From the NCBI GenBank assembly GCA_018817035.1, contig JAHIUV010000073.1, positions 1 to 6,226 on the forward strand: a stretch of DNA of 6,226 nucleotides, read 5' to 3'. Source of the stretch: Candidatus Omnitrophota bacterium. Its GTDB lineage: Bacteria; Omnitrophota; Gorgyraeia; Gorgyraeales; Gorgyraeaceae. The notes beneath the pieces are model-generated. The model did no database searches. It was not told the origin of the DNA and saw nothing but the letters and a program-made list of their open reading frames with translations. Position 1 is the first letter of the stretch; the number at the start of each line of letters is the position of its first letter. A program made the translations under genes and the position numbers. Below are positions 1 to 5,656 of the stretch, piece after piece.

Positions 1-133
1 ACGCGGCTATCGCGAATATAGTGAAAGCTACCAGTCTCAGATAAGGCTTGGTATCAGTATAATACAAAAGGCTGGATATAAAAAAAGGTATTAAGAGTAT
101 GCGGAATAATGTTATTTTATTGGCTAGGTTCAT
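1..133 (-). CDS. pgsA: Partial CDP-alcohol phosphatidyltransferase, probably phosphatidylglycerophosphate synthase (N-terminal 44 codons)
   Basis: Translation on the minus strand from the ATG at 133 gives an open frame to the window edge that begins MNLANKITLFRILLIPFF. This is the typical start of PgsA-type enzymes: MNLxNKxTLxRxLLIPFF, then a hydrophobic first membrane segment, a short polar turn (YTDTKPYLR, about residues 25-33) and a second hydrophobic stretch. PgsA is an inner-membrane enzyme that joins glycerol-3-phosphate to CDP-diacylglycerol, giving phosphatidylglycerol phosphate. The diagnostic DG...AR...DG...D metal-binding motif should follow soon after residue 45, beyond the left edge, so the family call rests on the N-terminus alone. 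A sister CDP-alcohol transferase is possible. The gene lies 123 nt after acsC on the same strand. No good Shine-Dalgarno precedes the ATG, because the heptad repeat array runs to within about 6 nt of it. It is not a pathway gene and is probably just the next gene along. Confidence 0.75.
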   Translation of the reverse strand, partial: MNLANKITLFRILLIPFFISSLLYYTDTKPYLRLVAFTIFAIAA

Positions 134-139
134 GTTTTC

Positions 140-254
140 AGCTTTAAGCTGTAAGCCTTAAGCTGTAAGCCTTAAGCTGTAAGCTTTAAGTTAGGGCAAA
201 AAAGCTTTGTTTTTTAATCTTTTGCTTATAGCTTAAAACTTACGGCTTACAGCT
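140..254. repeat. Inverted array of heptad repeats (AGCNNTA type) between acsC and pgsA
   Basis: Seven consecutive 7-nt units fit AGCNNTA at 140-188 on the plus strand. AGCTGTA alternates with AGCCTTA for most of the run, so a 14-bp unit also repeats three times (144-185, last base varied). On the minus strand the same units return at 254-220: AGCTGTA, AGCCGTA, AGTTTTA, AGCTATA and AGCAAAA. The two arms face each other. Units at 161-188 can pair with 227-254 at 24 of 28 positions, and slipping by 14 nt (147-174) still pairs 23 of 28. The loop is A/T-rich and centres on an AAAGCTTT palindrome (about 202-209). The array fills nearly the whole gap between the acsC stop and the pgsA start. In RNA it would form a long, AU-rich, imperfect hairpin. 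No U-tract follows the outer arm, so it is not a standard intrinsic terminator. It could be a mobile or slippage-expanded intergenic repeat family, or an mRNA 3'-end stabiliser. Confidence 0.85.
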
Positions 255-256
255 GA

Positions 257-1597
257 TTATTTCCAGACTTCTTTTAGGTATTTTGGGATGCCTGTTGCTT
301 CTTTTGGGCCTACTAAGACGTCCCAGCCGGAGGCGTCTTCGAGTTTTCCGCTCAGGACAGACACGTATCCGGGTATGATTATTTTTTTATGGGAAACTGT
401 GTTTTCCACGTCAAATTTTTTCATTGTCTCGGCTATTACCTCAGGCGTGAATTTTTCCGCCGCCCATGCCGTGAGGACGCTCATCCCCTCTGAGTCAGTG
501 ACCAGAAGGTATGCCGGGATCTTGCTCGCCTCCAGTTCGGGAGAGACAGTATAGAACGTGAGCGAGAAATTAGTAGTCACAAGGACAGGTGAATTTTTAT
601 CGACTGAGCCAAATGAATAAAGCTTAGGTTCCACGGTAACGGGTTTTTGCGGGTCAGTATAAATATTTTGGCGCAGGGTAATGATCGGGAGCAATGTTTC
701 CTTGTCTATGGAATCAAGGACTATGAGCCCTGCGTATTTGGCGATAAGAGTGCTGGCAGCCTGCACAGTATGATATTTATCCTTATCCGTCACAAAAGAA
801 ATAACAGGATAACCCAATGCCCTGTGATTTTTTTTCAAGCTGAGCCTTCTGATCTGGGTAAGGTCGTTCAACGCGTCATTCAGGGTGACAGGACAAGGGT
901 CCAGGACCAGCTCTTCCATGCCGGCTGAGATAGCGTCATTGGAAAGCCCGCTTAATGCCTCAAGCCCTTTTGCTTTTAACGCCAAAGGTGCTTTATTATT
1001 TTTGGCGATAGCCGCCATTTCTTTTAAATTTCCGGCGTCAGCGGCGTATATCAAGGGCTTTCTGTCGGCGCATTTCTTTAAGGCTGCCTCTATTGTCTTT
1101 GGGGCCTCGCTTACCAGGACCAGCGGCTTTTTAGAACCTGTTAGTATTATGTCCAACGCGCGGATGAACTTTTCTGTATTTTTGCTTTTATCGATCAAGG
1201 CAATGGCGTCGATGACTATATGCTGCCCTACTCTTTCGAATGATATCGCCTCTATGGACTTTAGTCTTGCCGCTATATCCGCATCCGAAAGCGCATCCTC
1301 AATACTTATGGCTATCGCTGTCTGGTGATAGAAGGTTTTTTCGTGCCTGAAGAGGACTGTTTCGCCGCCTATTTCTACCCTGTTCTCGTCTCCGGCTCCT
1401 ATTGTTATGGTCGCTATGGGTGGGCGGGAAGCCTGGTCCAGCGCCTTTTTGGCTTCCTCGGTGATGTCAGGACACTGGTCAAGAGACGCTTTTTTCATCG
1501 CGAGTTTCATGGCAAAAGCCAGGCAAGTCGTTGAGCCGCATTTTTTACAATTGGTCTTTGGTAATAATTTATAGATATCTAAACCCGATAATGCCAT
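257..1597 (-). CDS. acsC: Corrinoid/iron-sulfur protein (CFeSP) large subunit, acetyl-CoA pathway
   Basis: This is a 446-aa protein of normal length for AcsC/CdhE. With the small subunit AcsD it forms the cytoplasmic CFeSP, which takes a methyl group from methyl-THF on its cobalamin and hands it to acetyl-CoA synthase. The N-terminus holds the [4Fe-4S] motif C17-x2-C20-x4-C25-x16-C42 in the family context PKTNCKKCGSTTCLAFAMKLA; this cluster reactivates the cobalt. The middle (about 60-320) is the TIM-barrel part. The C-terminal part (about 325-446) is the corrinoid-binding domain, with the family signatures TTNFSLTFYTVSPELEASKI (341-360), DSEGMSVLTAWAA (368-380), PGYVSVLSG (409-417) and GWDVLVGPKEATGIP (424-438). 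The ATG at 1597 is supported by the Fe-S motif at its usual distance and by a strong AGGGAGG 5 nt upstream. It follows acsB by 89 nt. Unlike many acetogen clusters, acsD does not follow; pgsA does. The partner subunit must be encoded elsewhere. Confidence 0.97.
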   Translation of the reverse strand: MALSGLDIYKLLPKTNCKKCGSTTCLAFAMKLAMKKASLDQCPDITEEAKKALDQASRPPIATITIGAGDENRVEIGGETVLFRHEKTFYHQTAIAISIEDALSDADIAARLKSIEAISFERVGQHIVIDAIALIDKSKNTEKFIRALDIILTGSKKPLVLVSEAPKTIEAALKKCADRKPLIYAADAGNLKEMAAIAKNNKAPLALKAKGLEALSGLSNDAISAGMEELVLDPCPVTLNDALNDLTQIRRLSLKKNHRALGYPVISFVTDKDKYHTVQAASTLIAKYAGLIVLDSIDKETLLPIITLRQNIYTDPQKPVTVEPKLYSFGSVDKNSPVLVTTNFSLTFYTVSPELEASKIPAYLLVTDSEGMSVLTAWAAEKFTPEVIAETMKKFDVENTVSHKKIIIPGYVSVLSGKLEDASGWDVLVGPKEATGIPKYLKEVWK

Positions 1598-1602
1598 TAA
1601 TT

Positions 1603-1609
1603 CCTCCCT
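1603..1609 (-). promoter_or_regulatory. Strong ribosome binding site of acsC
   Basis: AGGGAGG on the minus strand lies 5 nt (AATTA) before the acsC ATG at 1597. It fixes this start and indicates that acsC has its own initiation signal rather than relying on coupling to acsB, 89 nt upstream. Confidence 0.8.
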
Positions 1610-1639
1610 GTTGCGGTGTGTTTTTTATTTTGGCCTCGC

Positions 1640-1686
1640 TCGAAGAATAATGTCCTTCGACAATGTTCAAGGCTAAGCCTCGAACA
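1640..1686 (-). other. Tandem hairpins in the acsB-acsC gap
   Basis: Directly after the acsB TAA (1689-1687), the transcript begins TGTTCGAGGC-TTA-GCCTTGAACA (1686-1664). This is a 10-bp stem with one G-U pair and a 3-nt loop as read, a compact and stable hairpin that starts on the first base after the stop codon. A second, weaker hairpin follows (1660-1640): TCGAAG, a 9-nt loop, then CTTCGA. Neither is followed by a U-tract, and acsC with a strong SD comes next, so this is not a clear intrinsic terminator. An mRNA-processing or stabilising element that sets the ratio of AcsB to AcsC, or partial attenuation, is inference only. Confidence 0.55.
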
Positions 1687-3864
1687 TTAAATCAACGGTT
1701 CCATTACCAATGCCGGGTGGTTTACTTTTTTTAAGTATTCCAGTAGTCCCTCGGCGCTTGTTGCCACTGTCTCATCCGCTATCTTTTCTATAAGGTCAGG
1801 GCATCCTATCTCTTTTGCTCTTTCCTGTAGTTTATCCGCCAGCGCTTCTTTAAGGTCTTTGGTCATCCAGACAATTCTTTTTAGGCCGCCTTCCGCGGAA
1901 ATAAATTTTTTGCTTGTTATGTAAAGCCTGCCGATCCCCATAAATCCGGGTGTCTGCTGGCCTCCTCCCGTAGCTCCTGCCAGCGTCGAAAACGCCATGC
2001 CTGCCGGTGTCTGTCCCGCATATTCACGATTTACTATCATAAATCCGTTAGCTTCGGGCAATATAGCCACTATGCATTCAAAACAGCCGCAGCTGGTCTC
2101 CGGATAAGTCATGACTGAATATCCGCAGAATCTTTCTATGGTACCGTTGGATTTTAACTTGACCGCTTCGTTCATTCCCGCCCACTCGCCCCTGACAGGG
2201 TCAATGCATTGTCCTTTTTCAACAGGTTGGTTAGGGCCTGAGGGATTCAGCTCGTTGGACGCCTTGGCGTCAAGCCAGTTATACGCGCCGCAGAGGCCTA
2301 TTCTTTCAGGTTTTACCACACACACGTGATTAGGCGCGAAGCTCTGGCAAAGCGTACATGTCCAGAAGCGATCAACGCTCTCGTCTGTCATTCCCGCCAC
2401 GCGGGCATCTCTTTCATTGTATGAAATACAGGCTTCTTTTACGGCTTTTTCCACGTCTTCCTGCCCGGTATATATAGTTATCTGGACTTTATCCGCTATG
2501 GAGCTGAACACATCGTGAAAACGCGCGTGTAATATAATCCCAAAATGCCTTAATTTAAATCCTTTATTTTTCGCGTCTTTGGATATCCTTATCCAGCACA
2601 TATTCCTCTGTCCCATGTGGAATATACCCATAGCCTCATTTAAAAAACTATGTATCTGGCGTTCCAGTATGGGTTCAAAATCTTTTTGCATTTTTCTGCC
2701 CGCCACCTCAGCGACTATACCCAGAGGTGTGGCGCTGCCTTCTTCAATATCATCTATCTCAGGGCCTATGACCTCTATTTTTCCGTCCTCTATTTTTTCA
2801 GGATCGGTCATTTTTACGTATTCAAAAGCATCTGAGTATTTGCCTCCGAACTGCGCGAACATTTGCTCACGCCTGACTCTTTCGCCCTCGAACGCGGCGC
2901 TGTACGACACAGGTATGTCGATATTAAGTATTTTAATCTTTATGTCTTTTGCCTCCATGCCCTTCGCGATAAGTTCCGAGGTTTTTTCCTCTACCACGAC
3001 AGCCTCGTAAGGAGTAACAGGGGTCTTTCCTACGGGTGGTACATTTTTATCATTGGTTATTATGGGAATGCCTAAAGCCAATGCTCCTGTACCCGCGGCG
3101 CAGGTGATCTCGTCAACGTATTCCAGAGCCACACAAAAAACAGGGAGCCTTTTCCTGCAATACTCCAGGCATTTTTGCCATTCGCCTTTTTTTATCCCGC
3201 CAAAGCTCAAAGCCGCGCGTATGGCAAAGTTTACAGCGTATATGGCTGAAACGATATCTTTGCCCAGCGGCACTACATAAGTATCAAGGCTTTGTTCAAC
3301 GCCTTCGGCGTCTAACTGTTCTTTTAAGCTTTTGCCCTTGGTATTGCCTACGAGAAAAGATATCAGGTTTTTTTTCTGCGCCTCTCTTATTAGGTTTACG
3401 GCTGACTTTGAATCAGGCGCCTGCCCTATTATTACGGCCACCCCGGATATCCTGCCATCGACCAGCTGGACTCCGAGAGACCTTAATGCAGCGTCGGAAA
3501 TAAATCCCGCGAAGCCGTCCTCAGGCGCCGCGCCTTCAAGATACCTGATGGCGGCTATTACTTCCGCCGACAACAATGTGGAAAGCCCCGGATTAAGGAG
3601 CCCGCCAAGCTCAGGGATGAATAAATCCGCCGGCTTGTTCTCGCTGAGCCTCTTTGCCTCGCTTAAAACAAACTCCATGCCGCCTAATGTTTTTATTTCT
3701 TTTCCCAGTAGGGCAAAAGACACGGGAAGAGAGAATGCCGTGCCTGGAAATTCAACATTTTTTTCTTTTCCGAACTTTTTCAAAGAAGCGCTGAGGGAAT
3801 CCACAGCCAGGGACAATACGGCTTCACTGCCCTTTTTTGCCAAACTCGCGATAATTTCTGACAT
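1687..3864 (-). CDS. acsB: Acetyl-CoA synthase (CO-methylating), bacterial long form
   Basis: This 725-aa protein makes acetyl-CoA from CO, the methyl group on CFeSP and CoA, at a Ni-Ni-[4Fe-4S] A-cluster. Its length is close to the about 729 aa of the Moorella enzyme. The order of parts matches: an N-terminal CODH-contacting/tunnel domain (about 1-310; family signatures around FPGTAFSLPV at 39-48 and GALALGIPIITN at 260-271), a middle domain (about 311-490, with IEVIGPEIDDIEEGS at 363-377 and GRKMQKDFE at 389-397) and the A-cluster domain (about 490-725). All cluster ligands are present: C503, C506, C515 and C525 (C-x2-C-x8-C-x9-C, context CTLCQSFAPNHVC) and C592 and C594 in SCGCFEC. They fall three residues below the Moorella numbering. 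The C-terminus HPALVMEPLI also fits the family. The ATG at 3864 has AAGGGAG 4 nt upstream and lies 21 nt after metF. The N-terminal domain argues for the bacterial complex with AcsA rather than an archaeal CdhC. AcsA itself is not in the window. Confidence 0.98.
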   Translation of the reverse strand: MSEIIASLAKKGSEAVLSLAVDSLSASLKKFGKEKNVEFPGTAFSLPVSFALLGKEIKTLGGMEFVLSEAKRLSENKPADLFIPELGGLLNPGLSTLLSAEVIAAIRYLEGAAPEDGFAGFISDAALRSLGVQLVDGRISGVAVIIGQAPDSKSAVNLIREAQKKNLISFLVGNTKGKSLKEQLDAEGVEQSLDTYVVPLGKDIVSAIYAVNFAIRAALSFGGIKKGEWQKCLEYCRKRLPVFCVALEYVDEITCAAGTGALALGIPIITNDKNVPPVGKTPVTPYEAVVVEEKTSELIAKGMEAKDIKIKILNIDIPVSYSAAFEGERVRREQMFAQFGGKYSDAFEYVKMTDPEKIEDGKIEVIGPEIDDIEEGSATPLGIVAEVAGRKMQKDFEPILERQIHSFLNEAMGIFHMGQRNMCWIRISKDAKNKGFKLRHFGIILHARFHDVFSSIADKVQITIYTGQEDVEKAVKEACISYNERDARVAGMTDESVDRFWTCTLCQSFAPNHVCVVKPERIGLCGAYNWLDAKASNELNPSGPNQPVEKGQCIDPVRGEWAGMNEAVKLKSNGTIERFCGYSVMTYPETSCGCFECIVAILPEANGFMIVNREYAGQTPAGMAFSTLAGATGGGQQTPGFMGIGRLYITSKKFISAEGGLKRIVWMTKDLKEALADKLQERAKEIGCPDLIEKIADETVATSAEGLLEYLKKVNHPALVMEPLI

Positions 3865-3885
3865 ACGGCTCCCTTTCTTCTTTAT

Positions 3886-4752
3886 CTACAATCCCGCTGC
3901 CTCGAGCACGAGAGGAACTTTTTTATCCCAACCAATAGGCATTATATGTATGCCGTCGCAAATCGGTTTTAATTCTTTTATTAGCCGCGCGGCGATCTCT
4001 ATTGACCTGGCGGCGCGGTCAGCAGCCTGATCCATTTCCTCGATAAGGCTATCCGGCACAAAGACCCCGCTGACGTTTTTATTCATGTACCTGGCCATGC
4101 CGGCTGATTTTAAAAGCACTATGCCCGCGATGATAGTGGTCTTTAAATGTCCAGCGGCGTCCAGGAATTTTTTAAACAAATCTATGTCATAGATGGCCTG
4201 GGTCTGAAAAAATACAGCTCCGGCGCCTATCTTTTTTTCCATTTTAATTATCTCCGGTTCAAGCGGGTCTGCCCCCGGGTTTACGACTGCCCCGGCGCAA
4301 AATTTGGGTGAACCTTTTAGGACTTTTCCAGCCATGTCCTTTCCTGACTCCAGGAGGCGCATTGCCTGCAAAAGCTGGATCGAATCCATGTCAAATACGG
4401 GTTTTGCCTGCGGATGATCGCCCAGCATCGGATGATCGCCGGTCAACACGAGCACATTCTCTATGCCGAGCACGGAAGCCGATAACAGGTCTGACTGGAG
4501 CGCGAGCCTATTTCTGTCTCTGCAGGTAACCTGTAGAACCGGCTCAAACCCGCGCTCTTTTAATAACCTGCATATAGCGAGTGACCCAACGCGCATTACA
4601 GAGCTCTGCAGATCAGTAACGTTTATGGCGTCTACTTTGCCTTTTATGAGTTCAGCGTCATTGAGCATCTCCGCGATATCCGTGCCTTTTGGCGGGCCTA
4701 TTTCGGAAGTAACTATAAACTTACCGGATTTTATTTTTTCGCATAAGGTCAT
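3886..4752 (-). CDS. metF: Methylenetetrahydrofolate reductase, short acetogen-type MetF
   Basis: This 288-aa TIM-barrel flavoprotein reduces 5,10-methylene-THF to 5-methyl-THF, the last folate step before the methyl group passes to CFeSP. Family residues are visible. E17 in SEIGPPKG corresponds to the general acid Glu28 of E. coli MetF. QVTCRDRNRLALQSDLL (74-90) and the folate/flavin loop VLTGDHP (102-108) follow, with D106 matching E. coli Asp120. FFQTQ is at 181-185. The C-terminus GIHIMPIGWDKKVPLVLEAAGL-like end (about 267-288) is typical of MetF from acetyl-CoA pathway clusters. There is no C-terminal regulatory domain as in eukaryotes. In many acetogens this short MetF works with MetV, a zinc-containing partner. 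No metV lies on either side here, so the electron donor and complex cannot be inferred. The ATG at 4752 has a very strong AAGGAGG 7 nt upstream, placed just after an inverted repeat that begins at the folD stop. Confidence 0.93.
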   Translation of the reverse strand: MTLCEKIKSGKFIVTSEIGPPKGTDIAEMLNDAELIKGKVDAINVTDLQSSVMRVGSLAICRLLKERGFEPVLQVTCRDRNRLALQSDLLSASVLGIENVLVLTGDHPMLGDHPQAKPVFDMDSIQLLQAMRLLESGKDMAGKVLKGSPKFCAGAVVNPGADPLEPEIIKMEKKIGAGAVFFQTQAIYDIDLFKKFLDAAGHLKTTIIAGIVLLKSAGMARYMNKNVSGVFVPDSLIEEMDQAADRAARSIEIAARLIKELKPICDGIHIMPIGWDKKVPLVLEAAGL

Positions 4753-4759
4753 ATGATAT

Positions 4760-4766
4760 CCTCCTT
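4760..4766 (-). promoter_or_regulatory. Ribosome binding site of metF next to a hairpin
   Basis: AAGGAGG lies 7 nt before the metF ATG on the minus strand. Its two leading A bases are the last two bases of the inverted repeat at 4765-4800, so the core GGAGG is left single-stranded just at the foot of the stem. This is the best SD match in the window. Confidence 0.8.
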
Positions 4767-4800
4767 AACTTCACAGTGCATTGCAGTTTTGTGAAGTTAA
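4765..4800 (-). other. Perfect 11-bp inverted repeat joining the folD stop and the metF SD
   Basis: In transcript order the arms are TTAACTTCACA (4800-4790) and TGTGAAGTTAA (4775-4765), a perfect 11-bp match around a 14-nt loop (4789-4776). The first arm contains the folD stop codon TAA (4799-4797), and the second arm ends inside the metF AAGGAGG. No U-tract follows and the operon continues, so it is not an intrinsic terminator. Ribosomes finishing folD would melt the stem, so a role in spacing or coupling the translation of folD and metF is plausible. As DNA, it could also be a protein-binding palindrome. Confidence 0.75.
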
Positions 4801-5654
4801 GATTCTTTCTCTTGCATTTTGGCGGCTTCTAGTAGGTTTTTCATCAGCATTGCTGTTGTCAAGGGGCCTACTCCTCCGGGGACAGGTGTTATATAAGAAG
4901 CTCTTTCTTTTGCCTGATCGAATTCTACGTCACCTACGAGTTTGCCATTTACCCTGTTGATCCCGACGTCTATCACGACAGCGCCTTGTTTTATCCATTC
5001 ACCTTTGACGATACCCGGTTTACCCACGGCGACTATAAGTATTTCCGCTTTTTGCACGAATTCAGGAAGGCAACCTCTTTCGCCCGTAGCTATGTGGCAT
5101 ACTGTAGTAGTCGCGAATTTATTCAGCAGTAATAACGCGAGAGGTTTGCCGACTATCTCGCTGTGACCTATGATCACAGCCTGCTTCCCGTATAGATCAA
5201 GGCCTTCTATTGAATTTAAGAGTTCCATGCACGCCCCGGCTGTGCACGGTAATATCCGGGCGCCGCCAAACACAAGCTCTCCCATATTTTTAGGATTCAT
5301 CGCCTCAATATCTTTTGAGGGATCAATGCGCGCGGCTATGGCCCTGGCGTCTACTTTTTTAGGAAGGGGCATCTGCGCGATTATGCCGTTCACTGAGGCG
5401 TCATTATTAAGCCTGTCTATTACCTTTATTAATTCGTCCTGGCTCGCACCTGAGTCAAGTTTTTCGAGGCGATAATTTATGCCTAAGTTTTCCGCGGCCT
5501 TTTTCTGCGAATTAATATATGATACCGAGGCCGGGTCATCTCCAAGTTGTATACTGACAAGGCTCGGCACGCGCTTTAATAACGCCAGATCTTTTTTTAT
5601 TCCCTCTTTCATCTTTATCGCCAGGGTTTTTCCGTCTAATAATTTTGCGGCCAT
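4797..5654 (-). CDS. folD: FolD-family methylenetetrahydrofolate dehydrogenase, with the cyclohydrolase lysine replaced
   Basis: This 285-aa protein has normal FolD length and both FolD domains. The N-terminal catalytic part (about 1-140) starts MAAKLLDGKTLA, nearly as in E. coli. The Rossmann part (about 141-260) has IIGHSEIVGKPLALLL (161-176) and AVGKPGIVKGEWIKQGAVVIDVGIN. The C-terminal signature YITPVPGGVGPLT is at 254-266. FolD interconverts methylene-THF and methenyl-THF, and usually also hydrolyses methenyl-THF to 10-formyl-THF. Two active-site positions are unusual. In SYINSQKKAAENLG (45-58), Y46 is kept, but Q50 stands where E. coli has Lys54 (Lys56 in human), the residue needed for cyclohydrolase. 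The DVDG motif reads DIEA (115-118), with E117 in place of E. coli Asp121. Q94 in AQMPLP is kept. Dehydrogenase activity is therefore likely and cyclohydrolase doubtful, which fits the cyclohydrolase gene 2 nt upstream. The ATG at 5654 has GGAG 5 nt upstream, overlapping the previous stop region, so the two are probably translationally coupled. Confidence 0.93.
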   Translation of the reverse strand: MAAKLLDGKTLAIKMKEGIKKDLALLKRVPSLVSIQLGDDPASVSYINSQKKAAENLGINYRLEKLDSGASQDELIKVIDRLNNDASVNGIIAQMPLPKKVDARAIAARIDPSKDIEAMNPKNMGELVFGGARILPCTAGACMELLNSIEGLDLYGKQAVIIGHSEIVGKPLALLLLNKFATTTVCHIATGERGCLPEFVQKAEILIVAVGKPGIVKGEWIKQGAVVIDVGINRVNGKLVGDVEFDQAKERASYITPVPGGVGPLTTAMLMKNLLEAAKMQEKES

Positions 5655-5656
5655 GA

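Noticed and set aside
140..254. CRISPR array or intrinsic terminator
   Set aside because: The units are 7 nt (14 nt as pairs) and contiguous with no spacers, so this is not CRISPR. No U-tract follows the outer arm of the hairpin, so it is not a standard Rho-independent terminator.
134..256. Promoter for pgsA in the repeat-filled gap
   Set aside because: A/T-rich hexamers such as TATAAG exist on the minus strand, but no -35/-10 pair with good match and spacing could be supported within the repeats.
885..1328. 147-aa plus-strand frame and other plus-strand frames opposite acsC
   Set aside because: They lie wholly inside acsC, which has clear family motifs throughout, and show no motif or good ribosome binding site.
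3332..4030. 232-aa open frame on the plus strand antisense to acsB and metF
   Set aside because: It is a shadow of two well-supported minus-strand genes. Its translation is rich in Ser, Ala, Pro and Phe with no recognisable family, and it crosses the end of one gene and the start of another.
4797..5654. folD as a decaying pseudogene because of its altered active site
   Set aside because: The frame is full length with a proper start, SD and stop. The folate loop, Rossmann fold and C-terminal signatures are well conserved, so specialisation is more likely than decay.
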